Positions 7,144 to 13,610 of a stretch of 24,439 nt of DNA are shown piece by piece (the stretch's first letter is position 1; the number at the start of each line of letters is the position of its first letter). The notes beneath the pieces were generated by a model. It made no database searches. It was not told the origin of the DNA and worked only from the letters and a program-made list of their open reading frames with translations. A program made the translations under genes and the position numbers. This DNA is from Apopatocola sp963628785 (GTDB lineage: Bacteria > Bacillota > Clostridia > Oscillospirales > Oscillospiraceae): NCBI GenBank assembly GCA_963628785.1, contig CAVGGQ010000026.1, forward strand, positions 1-24,439, in the 5' to 3' direction.

Positions 7144-8283
7144 TCAGATCTCGATCCATCGGCGTTCCTTCGCGCTGCGGACGACGGCGTCGCAGAGGAC
7201 CATTTCTCTCAGACCGTCATCAAAGTTGGCGAACAGCCCCTTGCCGTGATCTCCGCGCTCGATTGCACCGTAGATCGCTTTGAAATTCTGCTTGAATGTG
7301 TCCGGGAAGCCTTCCACATGGCCACCGGGGTAGCTGATGGAGGAGGAGGCGAGACCGCTGAGAATGGAAGGATCCTTCGGAGCCTTCTGATTAAATGTAT
7401 CTCTGCGCCCGATCCACAGCTCGTTGCTGTCTTCGCTGTCCCAGTGCAGGGCGCAGCGGCTTCCGCCGATATCCAGGATCATCTGGTTCTTTCGGCCGGC
7501 AAATACCTGGCTGATGGTGCAGCTTCCGTGCGCGCCGTTATTAAAGCGGAAGAGGATTGTGCAGTAGTCTTCGGTATTGACGGGGATCTCCGCATAATCT
7601 TCGGGGCGTAGCGCCATGCCCGAGTAGGTGTCCACCGGCTTGAGCGGCTTTTTGCGCGTTTTATGGAATGTTTCAAAATCCGCCAGCAGTTCCACCGCGC
7701 GCAGACCGGTCACGGACTCCACCATGTCGATCCAATGGGAGCCGATGTCGGCGAAAGCACGGGAGTCACCGCTCAGCTCCGGCTCCAAACGCCAGCTGTA
7801 GTCGGTATCGTAGTACAGCCAGTCCTGGAGATAGCTGCCGTTGATCGTATAGATGTCGCCGACTTCGCCGCTCTCCACCATGGCTTTGGCCTGCATGACC
7901 TGGGGATACCAGCGGCAGTTGAAATTGACGCCCGTGATGATGCCGTGCTCCTTTGCATAGGCGGCCAGCTTGCGGGCCTGCTCCAGCGTCTTCGTGAGGG
8001 GCTTTTCACAGACTACGGAAATGCCGCGCTCCATGGCGTACATCGCCATCTCATAGTGAGAGCTGTTGGGCGTGCAGATATGAACAACATCGGGATTTTC
8101 CCTGTCAATCATTTCGCGGTAGTCTTCATATCCGCGGGGAACGCAGTTGGCCTCGGCCTTTGCGGATGCATTGTGCGCGTTGGCCACCGCAACGACATCC
8201 ACAAAACCCAGCCGGCGCAGCGCTTCAATGTGGACGGCGCCGATGAATCCGATGCCGATCACACAGGTTCTGAACCGTTTCAT
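7144..8283 (-). CDS. Gfo/Idh/MocA family oxidoreductase, first gene of the minus-strand operon
   Basis: This 379-residue NAD(P)-dependent oxidoreductase has a Rossmann motif 'CVIGIGFIGAVHI' (about 7-19), the catalytic-Lys motif 'CEKPLTKT' (near 96-103) and 'FADIGSHWIDMVES' carrying the D-x-G-x-H motif. Further features typical of a well-populated sugar-oxidising subgroup are 'NFNCRWYPQVMQAK', 'YLQDWLYYDTDYSWR' and 'SYPGGHVEGFPDTF'. Members of this subgroup often sit beside TIM-barrel isomerase-like genes, as here. The exact substrate and oxidation position (for example C3 of a glycoside, or an inositol hydroxyl) cannot be read from sequence. The ribosome binding site GAAAGGAG is well formed. 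It is the promoter-proximal gene, preceded by a strong promoter and a palindrome in the leader. Confidence 0.88.
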   Translation of the reverse strand: MKRFRTCVIGIGFIGAVHIEALRRLGFVDVVAVANAHNASAKAEANCVPRGYEDYREMIDRENPDVVHICTPNSSHYEMAMYAMERGISVVCEKPLTKTLEQARKLAAYAKEHGIITGVNFNCRWYPQVMQAKAMVESGEVGDIYTINGSYLQDWLYYDTDYSWRLEPELSGDSRAFADIGSHWIDMVESVTGLRAVELLADFETFHKTRKKPLKPVDTYSGMALRPEDYAEIPVNTEDYCTILFRFNNGAHGSCTISQVFAGRKNQMILDIGGSRCALHWDSEDSNELWIGRRDTFNQKAPKDPSILSGLASSSISYPGGHVEGFPDTFKQNFKAIYGAIERGDHGKGLFANFDDGLREMVLCDAVVRSAKERRWIEI

Positions 8284-8314
8284 TTTTTTGCATAGCTCCT
8301 TTCAAAAGCTGTCA

Positions 8315-8332
8315 TTTTGCGTGAACGCAAAA
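8315..8332. promoter_or_regulatory. 18-bp palindrome, candidate repressor operator for the minus-strand operon
   Basis: TTTTGCGT (8315-8322) and ACGCAAAA (8325-8332) are perfect inverted arms around GA. The site lies about 17-34 nt downstream of the transcription start predicted from the minus-strand promoter, a typical roadblock or operator position. A 5' leader hairpin is the alternative, although a 2-nt loop disfavours an RNA structure. Confidence 0.55.
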
Positions 8333-8355
8333 ACCGAAAAACGGATGTGCTTAAA

Positions 8356-8384
8356 AGTATACCGTATGGTTCGCTAAAATGCAA
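8356..8384 (-). promoter_or_regulatory. Sigma-A-type promoter for the minus-strand operon
   Basis: On the minus strand the -35 box TTGCAT (8384-8379) is followed after exactly 17 nt by the -10 box TATACT (8361-8356). The predicted start is near 8349, giving a leader of about 65 nt to the ATG at 8283. Confidence 0.75.
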
Positions 8385-8434
8385 GAAAAAACAAAAAGAA
8401 TTCCCTGGCGGTTTGTCGGAAAAAACGGACGGAG

Positions 8435-8468
8435 CGAAACGGCAAAATTGCGGGAAAAATCGAAACGG
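8435..8468 (+). promoter_or_regulatory. CGAAACGG direct repeats between the divergent promoters
   Basis: CGAAACGG occurs at 8435-8442 and again at 8461-8468, 26 nt apart, in the 110 nt between the two -35 boxes. GAAA-containing tandem sites are common for DeoR-family regulators, so this is a candidate binding site. The motif is short and the regional base bias raises the chance of coincidence. Confidence 0.35.
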
Positions 8469-8495
8469 AAATTTTTTGAAAATGTTTGAAGACTA

Positions 8496-8524
8496 TTGCA
8501 AAAAAATGAAGAGAATGATATAGT
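8496..8524 (+). promoter_or_regulatory. Sigma-A-type promoter for the aldolase operon
   Basis: A -35 box TTGCAA (8496-8501) and a -10 box TATAGT (8519-8524) are 17 nt apart. The predicted start is near 8531, leaving a leader of about 60 nt before the deoC-like ATG. The leader holds a TTCGGC/GCCGAA inverted repeat (8540-8554, 3-nt spacer), which could be an operator or a small hairpin. Confidence 0.72.
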
Positions 8525-8591
8525 AAAAGCGCAAAGCGTTTCGGCACGGCCGAACAGTAAAAAACTCAAACCGGCAGGAGGAAAAATTGTT

Positions 8592-9350
8592 ATGAACACA
8601 TTGACAGCGCAAGATATTGCGGACATGATCGACCAATCGCTTCTTAACCCCTCGTTTACTCTTGAAGATGTCAAGCATGGCTGCGAAGTCGCTATGGAGT
8701 ACAAGTGCATTTCCGTGTGCCTGCGCCCCTGCGACATTGAATTTGCCAAGGAAATTCTCAAAGGCAGTGATGTTCGCCTCACAACGGTGATCGGATTCCC
8801 TCACGGCTCGAACCCCACGGAGATCAAAGTTGCGGAAACGAAGATGACCATCGATCAGGGATGCGTCGAGGTTGACGTTGTCATCAACATCGGACGGCTT
8901 CTGTCCGGCGATTATGACTATGTGGAAAAGGACCTGAAGGCCGTCGTAGACGCCGCACATGAAAAGAATGCTCTCGTGAAGGTCATTCTGGAAAACGCCT
9001 ATCTGAACGACGAGCAGAAGATCAAGGCCTGCGAGATCTGCGCCAAGGTTGGTGCCGACTTCACAAAGACCTCTACCGGCTATGCTCCGAGCGGCGCCAC
9101 GATCCACGATCTGAAGCTTATGCGCGCCCACACCCCGGAGCGTATGCGCATCAAGGCCGCCGGCGGCGTGCGCAAGCTTGATGACGCTCTTCTTGTCAAA
9201 GCGGTTGGCGGCTGCCGTTTCGGCTGCACCCGCACGGAAACCATCATGGCCGACGCACGCGCCTGCGAGGCTGCGGGAACACTGGTGCTGCCGACCGTTA
9301 CCGAGGACACGGAGTTCGCGGCCGTCCTGGCGGCGAGAGCACGGAAATAA
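8592..9350 (+). CDS. deoC: Deoxyribose-phosphate aldolase family (DERA/DeoC-like) class I aldolase
   Basis: DERA cleaves 2-deoxyribose-5-phosphate to acetaldehyde and glyceraldehyde-3-phosphate through a lysine Schiff base. This 252-residue protein keeps the catalytic set: Asp95 in 'VEVDVVINIG', the Schiff-base Lys159 in 'ADFTKTSTGY', and Lys188 in 'IKAAGGVR'. It is therefore very probably an active class I aldolase. No nucleoside phosphorylase, phosphopentomutase or cytidine deaminase lies nearby. Instead it opens a sugar operon with a kinase and a glycyl radical enzyme, so it may act on another deoxy-sugar phosphate; DERA enzymes are known to accept acetone-type donors in vitro. The start is at 8592, with AGGAGG (8576-8581) upstream. 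An in-frame ATG at 8496 lies inside the promoter -35 box and is rejected. Confidence 0.9.
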   Translation: MNTLTAQDIADMIDQSLLNPSFTLEDVKHGCEVAMEYKCISVCLRPCDIEFAKEILKGSDVRLTTVIGFPHGSNPTEIKVAETKMTIDQGCVEVDVVINIGRLLSGDYDYVEKDLKAVVDAAHEKNALVKVILENAYLNDEQKIKACEICAKVGADFTKTSTGYAPSGATIHDLKLMRAHTPERMRIKAAGGVRKLDDALLVKAVGGCRFGCTRTETIMADARACEAAGTLVLPTVTEDTEFAAVLAARARK

Positions 9351-9368
9351 AACAAAGGAGGCTATACG

Positions 9369-10472
9369 GTGAAAGAAATATATGATAAACTGATCGAGTC
9401 TACCAAATATCCGTCACCCACGCGCAAAGACTGGCGCATCGGATGCATCGGTTCCGGCTTCATCATGGCCGACTGCCACCTGGTGTCGTACCGTAAGGCC
9501 GGTTTCAATCCCGTGGCGATTGCCTCCCGTACGCCTGCGCATGCCCAAAGCGTTGCGGAACGCCACTCCATTCCCAAAGTGTACGATACCTGGAAGGAAA
9601 TGCTTGCCGATGACAGCCTTGAGATCCTGGATATTGCGTATCCGCCGGATCAGCAGCTGGATATTGTCCGTCATGCGGTAAAATGCCCGAATCTGAAGGG
9701 TATCCTCTGCCAGAAACCGCTGGAGATGTCTCTGGAAAACGCCAAGGAGATTGTTCACCTCGGCGAGGAATACGGCAAAACGATTGCGGTCAACTCCAAC
9801 ATGCGCTGCGACCAGTCCATGCGGACGCTGAAATACCTTCTTGACACGAAGGAGCTCGGCGAGCCGGTGCTGGCAACGATCGAGATGCGAGCCATTCCGC
9901 ACTGGCAGGAATTCCTGAAGGCCTACAGCAAGCTGGAGATCTTCGGCATGGGCATCCACCATGTGGATGTTTTTCGTTTCCTCTTCGGCAATCCCTCAGA
10001 CATCACCTGCGTGTGCCGCACGGATCCGCGGAGCAAATTTCCGCACACGGACGGCATTGTTCAGTTTACCTACAAATACGATAACGGCATGATGGCAACC
10101 TCTCTGGACGATGTCTGGGCGTGGCCGGAAGAGCCCTGCGAAAAGGACATCTACATCCGCTGGCGCGTGGAAGGCACAGAAGGCATGGCCGAAGGAACGG
10201 TCGGCTGGCCCAAGTATCCGGAACGCTGCCCGTCCACGCTGCGCTTCACATCCAAACGGTATCCGCACGAGTGGATCGAGCCCAAGTGGGATACGGTCTG
10301 GTTCCCGGATGCATTCGAAGGCACCATGGCTCAGCTTCTGCGCGCCGTCGAGGCAGGAACGGAACCCGAGATCTCCGCGAAGGACAACCTTTACACGATC
10401 GCCTGCGTGGAGGCCTGCTACCGTTCGATCGCCGAGAAGCGTACCGTCGCACTCGACGAAATTTACAAATAA
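9369..10472 (+). CDS. Gfo/Idh/MocA family oxidoreductase with GTG start
   Basis: This 367-residue NAD(P)-dependent oxidoreductase has an N-terminal extension of about 20 residues before the Rossmann motif 'IGCIGSGFIMADCHL'. The usual 'EKP' is 'CQKPLEM' here, keeping the catalytic Lys with Gln in place of Glu. The catalytic His region is 'FGMGIHHVDVFRFLFG', retaining His and Asp while the first Asp of the D-x-G-x-H motif is replaced by Met. These differences set it apart from the other copies in the window, so it probably acts on a different substrate or in the opposite direction. The GTG start is supported by a perfect AAAGGAGG (9354-9361) 7 nt upstream. It follows the aldolase gene by 18 nt in one operon. 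Confidence 0.86.
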   Translation: MKEIYDKLIESTKYPSPTRKDWRIGCIGSGFIMADCHLVSYRKAGFNPVAIASRTPAHAQSVAERHSIPKVYDTWKEMLADDSLEILDIAYPPDQQLDIVRHAVKCPNLKGILCQKPLEMSLENAKEIVHLGEEYGKTIAVNSNMRCDQSMRTLKYLLDTKELGEPVLATIEMRAIPHWQEFLKAYSKLEIFGMGIHHVDVFRFLFGNPSDITCVCRTDPRSKFPHTDGIVQFTYKYDNGMMATSLDDVWAWPEEPCEKDIYIRWRVEGTEGMAEGTVGWPKYPERCPSTLRFTSKRYPHEWIEPKWDTVWFPDAFEGTMAQLLRAVEAGTEPEISAKDNLYTIACVEACYRSIAEKRTVALDEIYK

Positions 10473-10521
10473 CAGCCGGTTCGCCCTGCACCATTACATT
10501 ACTTTATAAAGGAGATTACAT

Positions 10522-11424
10522 ATGATCAGCGTCGGCATTTTTACCGGATACTATCCTTATGCAATGGATGAAGTTATCCGCCGCATTAAGGCTTCGGATT
10601 TCAACTGCGTACAGCTGGATGTGACATTTAAGGATTTCGATGCCGCGAAAGAACCGCTGACCGAACAGAAGGCTCACGAGATCCGTGATGCCTTCCGTGA
10701 TGCGAACCTTCCGGTCATTGCGTTGTCCGCTTACACGAACTTCATTCACCCCGATCCCGACGTGCGCAAGCGCAATATCGACTACATCAAGAGAATGCTT
10801 CGCTATGCCAGAGATCTTGGCTGCCCGTACGTCGCAAGCGAAACGGGTACCTACAATCTGGAGAGCGACTGGGTCTGGCACGAGAAAAATGCGGATCCTG
10901 CGGTTTACGAGCAGACGATCGAAGTGATCCGCGAGCTGGCGGATTTCGCCGGCGAATGGGGCTCCACGTTTATCGTGGAAAACTACGTCAACAACGTCAT
11001 CGGCACGGTGGATCAGGTGAAGCAGATGTTCAAGGACGTAAACAGCAAAAACCTCGGACTCATCTGCGACCCGACCAACTACTTCAACGAAGCTGCGATG
11101 CACGACATCGATGGGACCATCAACAGCATTTTCGACAACCTCAGCCCGTACATCAAGATCGCGCACGCGAAGGACATCAAGCTGGCCTCGGACACGGGAG
11201 AAAAGCATGCCGACATCGATGCGGATGCGTCACACTCCTTCCGCGGATCGGGAAGCGTGGAGCTTCCGGCTGCCGGACTGGGCGTGCTGAATTACCCGCT
11301 GTACGTAAAGCGCCTTGCAGAGGAACATCCCAATATTCCGCTCATTATCGAGCACCTGGACGAGGGCGACATCGAGCGGGCCAAACATTTTACGGATGGA
11401 GTGCTTAAGTCCGTAGGCGTATAA
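10522..11424 (+). CDS. TIM-barrel sugar-phosphate isomerase/epimerase-like protein
   Basis: This 300-residue member of the xylose-isomerase-like TIM-barrel superfamily starts with 'MISVGIFTGYYPYAMDEVIRR'. Putative metal ligands are Glu in 'FIVENYV', Asp in 'ICDPTNY', His in 'IKIAHAKDIK' and Glu in 'LIIEHLD'. It is the third such enzyme in the locus and is only distantly similar to the other two. It follows an oxidoreductase gene by 49 nt with AAAGGAGA as ribosome binding site, repeating the oxidoreductase plus TIM-barrel pairing of the minus-strand operon. Relatives include IolE-like dehydratases and keto-sugar epimerases; the substrate is unknown. Confidence 0.85.
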   Translation: MISVGIFTGYYPYAMDEVIRRIKASDFNCVQLDVTFKDFDAAKEPLTEQKAHEIRDAFRDANLPVIALSAYTNFIHPDPDVRKRNIDYIKRMLRYARDLGCPYVASETGTYNLESDWVWHEKNADPAVYEQTIEVIRELADFAGEWGSTFIVENYVNNVIGTVDQVKQMFKDVNSKNLGLICDPTNYFNEAAMHDIDGTINSIFDNLSPYIKIAHAKDIKLASDTGEKHADIDADASHSFRGSGSVELPAAGLGVLNYPLYVKRLAEEHPNIPLIIEHLDEGDIERAKHFTDGVLKSVGV

Positions 11425-11433
11425 ATTAGGAAA

Positions 11434-11592
11434 GGCAGCACCGCATAATTCGGCAAGAGCGATTTGCGAGAGATTTTTTGCCGAATCAAGGAAGAAAACC
11501 GCAGCCATACTTTGTGTATGGCAAGGTTTGATGACGCAGAGTCGGCGAAAAATATCCGCAAAGCGCCGCAGACGACATTGTGCGGTGCTGCC
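11434..11592. mobile_element. MITE-like element with 16-bp terminal inverted repeats
   Basis: GGCAGCACCGCATAAT (11434-11449) and ATTGTGCGGTGCTGCC (11577-11592) are inverted terminal repeats differing at one base. The 159-bp interior folds on itself: ATTTTTTGCCGA (11473-11484) pairs with TCGGCGAAAAAT (11542-11553), AAACC/GGTTT lie inside, and GCCATAC (11504-11510) pairs with GTATGGC (11516-11522) around a 5-nt loop. TTCGGCAA/TTGCCGAA (11449-11456, 11478-11485) is a competing pair. No transposase is encoded. Solo or decayed ends occur at 3255, 5172 and 6241, supporting a dispersed family. No clear target-site duplication was seen. It sits inside the operon between the TIM-barrel and ROK genes and will be transcribed as a long hairpin. 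Confidence 0.72.
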
Positions 11593-11625
11593 CGAACAGT
11601 ATTTGCAGACAAAACGGAAGGCGGA

Positions 11626-12579
11626 ATGTATATGCAGTATCGCATTGGCGTGGACCTAGGAGGAACGGCGGTAAAGGCCGGCATCGTAGACGAAAATTAC
11701 AATATTCTTTTCAGCTGCACAATCCCCAGCGATCATGATTTTGATCGCGCCGTGGAGGGCATGGCCGCAGCGATCGAGACCGTCGCTTCCGAAGCGGGAC
11801 TGAAAGTGTCGGATTTTCCGTGCGTGGGCGTCGGTATCCCCAGCACCGTAAATCCGTACACGAAGCGGCTCGTGTTTGCAAATAACACCGGCTGGCGCGA
11901 CGCTCCCATCGGATCGGCTCTGGAGTCCCGTATCTCGATCCCCGTATACATCGGGAACGATGCCAATTGTGCGGTCATCGGCGAAGCACTCAACGGTGCT
12001 GCCAGAGGACGGAAAAACGTGGTCATGCTGACGCTCGGCACCGGCGTGGGCGGGGGCATCCTGTTCGACGGCAAACTGTTTACCGGCGGGGACGGCATGG
12101 GTGCAGAGCTCGGCCACACACCGCTGGTGCACGGCGGATGCCGCTGGACCTGCGGCATCAGCGGCTGCCTCGAATCCTACGCGTCCGTGTCCGCTCTTAT
12201 ACGCGAGACAAAGGCAGCAATGAGCGCTCATCCGGAGTCGATGCTGTGCGCCTATGCCGCCAAACACGCCGGCAAAGTGGACGGGAAGACCGCGTTTGAC
12301 TGCACGCAGGCCGGAGACGAAACGGCGTCCAGCGTGGTCGACCGATACCTGGACTATCTCGCAGGCGGCATAGGGGGACTCATCACGACGTTCCGTCCGG
12401 AGATCTTTATCCTTGGCGGAGGTCTGTCGGCCCAGGGAGAGAACCTTACGCGGCCGCTCACCGAAAAAGTACCGCACTATGTGTATGCATCGGATCTGAT
12501 CGGCGTTCCGCCAATCGTGACCGCCGAACTCGGCAATGCCGCCGGAACGATTGGTGCGGCTTATCTGGACAGGATGTAA
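11626..12579 (+). CDS. ROK-family sugar kinase
   Basis: ROK kinases phosphorylate hexoses or N-acetylhexosamines with ATP. This 317-residue protein carries the N-terminal phosphate motif 'IGVDLGGTAVKAGI', the catalytic Asp in 'IGNDANCAVIGE', the adenosine-site glycines 'LGTGVGGGI', the family motif 'GAELGHTPL' and a late 'ILGGGLS'. No DNA-binding domain is present, so it is a kinase rather than a repressor. The zinc site is atypical: His is followed by Cys at +8, +12 and +17 ('GGCRWTCGISGC'), whereas the family usually has Cys at +10, +12 and +17. The start is ATG 11626 (GGAAGG at 11616) or ATG 11632; the open frame further upstream runs into the repeat element and is rejected. Candidate substrates are ManNAc (it lies near a NanE gene), mannose or an anhydrohexitol. 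Confidence 0.85.
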   Translation: MYMQYRIGVDLGGTAVKAGIVDENYNILFSCTIPSDHDFDRAVEGMAAAIETVASEAGLKVSDFPCVGVGIPSTVNPYTKRLVFANNTGWRDAPIGSALESRISIPVYIGNDANCAVIGEALNGAARGRKNVVMLTLGTGVGGGILFDGKLFTGGDGMGAELGHTPLVHGGCRWTCGISGCLESYASVSALIRETKAAMSAHPESMLCAYAAKHAGKVDGKTAFDCTQAGDETASSVVDRYLDYLAGGIGGLITTFRPEIFILGGGLSAQGENLTRPLTEKVPHYVYASDLIGVPPIVTAELGNAAGTIGAAYLDRM

Positions 12580-12582
12580 CAT

Positions 12583-13581
12583 ATGATTCGATTCGGAACG
12601 ATCGGCACCAATTTCATTTCCCGGGAATTTCTGAAAGCGGGGAGAATGCTTCCAGATTTCGGGATCACGGCTGTTTACTCCCGCAAGGCGGAAACGGCGG
12701 CGGCTTTTGCCGGCGATTCGGGCGCAGCTATCCTGACCGATTTGGACGCACTGGCAGCGCGGGACGATGTGGATGCGGTCTATATCGCCTCGCCCAATTT
12801 GCTCCACGCATACCAGGCGGAAAAAATGCTCCGAGCGGGAAAGCATGTCCTGCTGGAAAAACCGGCCTGCCCCGATCGGGATACATTTTTGCGGCTGTGT
12901 GACCTGGCTCGCGAAAAGCAGGTCGTATTCATGGAAGCCATGCGTCCGGTATTTACCCCCGGCCTCGCCATGCTGCGCGAGTCCGTCGGCGGCATCGGAC
13001 CGATCCGCCGGGCATCGTTTTTGTACTGCCAATATTCCTCCCGGTATGACAAATTCAAAGCCGGCATTGTGGAAAATGCCTTTGACCCGACATTCTGCAA
13101 CGGCTCGCTGATGGACATCGGTGTGTATGTCCTGCATGTACTGGTTTACCTTTTCGGCCTTCCCGAGAGCATTCGGGCATACTCCCGGCGACTGGAAAAC
13201 GGCTTGGACGCACAGGGGACTGCCGTGTGTTCGTACCCGGAGATGCTGGCGGACGTAAGCTGGAGCAAGATCACGGACGGACGGCGGGAAAATGAAATCC
13301 AAGGGGAAAAAGGCACCATCCTTTTTGACGCCATCACCAACCCGAAGCACATTCGCCGCATCGGGCGGGACGGAAGCAGCACCGTGCTCTATGAGGACCC
13401 CGACGGGGAATTTTTCGGGATGGCGCATGAGATATCCGCATTCCTTTCTTTTGCCGATATTGCGGCACGCAGCAGTGACCGGCCCTGGGAGGCCTGCAAC
13501 CGCTGCACCGAGCAGACCCTGTTGCTGATGGATGAAATTCGCCGTCAGAACGGTATCGACTTTTCTTTGCAGACACCTTAA
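12583..13581 (+). CDS. Gfo/Idh/MocA family oxidoreductase (dihydrodiol dehydrogenase-like subgroup)
   Basis: This 332-residue NAD(P)-dependent oxidoreductase has the Rossmann start 'IRFGTIGTNFISREF', the catalytic-Lys motif 'LLEKPACP', 'VFMEAMRPVFTPGLAML' and 'GSLMDIGVYVLHVLVYLFG'. The last two are typical of the subgroup containing dimeric dihydrodiol dehydrogenases and related small-sugar reductases of about 330 residues. Bacterial 1,5-anhydro-D-fructose reductase is a family member of similar size, so a reductive role on a keto-anhydrosugar is conceivable, but no residue seen here proves it. The gene begins 3 nt after the ROK kinase stop, so the two are surely co-translated and likely act on the same compound. 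Confidence 0.85.
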   Translation: MIRFGTIGTNFISREFLKAGRMLPDFGITAVYSRKAETAAAFAGDSGAAILTDLDALAARDDVDAVYIASPNLLHAYQAEKMLRAGKHVLLEKPACPDRDTFLRLCDLAREKQVVFMEAMRPVFTPGLAMLRESVGGIGPIRRASFLYCQYSSRYDKFKAGIVENAFDPTFCNGSLMDIGVYVLHVLVYLFGLPESIRAYSRRLENGLDAQGTAVCSYPEMLADVSWSKITDGRRENEIQGEKGTILFDAITNPKHIRRIGRDGSSTVLYEDPDGEFFGMAHEISAFLSFADIAARSSDRPWEACNRCTEQTLLLMDEIRRQNGIDFSLQTP

Positions 13582-13610
13582 GGAGAGACGACATAAGGGA
13601 GAGATGGTAC

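Larger units (their letters stand above)
8284..8591. promoter_or_regulatory. Divergent control region between the two catabolic operons
   Basis: This 308-nt stretch carries no gene. It is AT-rich compared with the flanking coding DNA and contains outward-facing promoters for the minus-strand operon (8356-8384) and the aldolase operon (8496-8524), palindromes downstream of each predicted start site (8315-8332 and 8540-8554), and CGAAACGG direct repeats at 8435 and 8461 between the promoters. The arrangement suits coordinate control by the DeoR-family regulator encoded at 13611-14390, though no binding site is proven. Confidence 0.75.

Noticed and set aside
7134..7146. AGTGCTGCCCTCAG as a further copy of the dispersed repeat
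   Set aside because: Only about 9-10 nt match one arm and they coincide with the ribosome binding site of the downstream gene; no core ACCGYAYAAT is present.
5469..7283. Plus-strand open frame of about 600 codons over the two TIM-barrel genes of the minus-strand operon
   Set aside because: The opposite strand encodes two clear TIM-barrel proteins with ribosome binding sites; this frame crosses the gene boundary and has no family features.
11464..11625. N-terminal extension of the ROK kinase frame by 54 codons
   Set aside because: The extension is translated from the repeat element, has no ribosome binding site, and the ROK fold begins at 'YRIGVDLGGT'.
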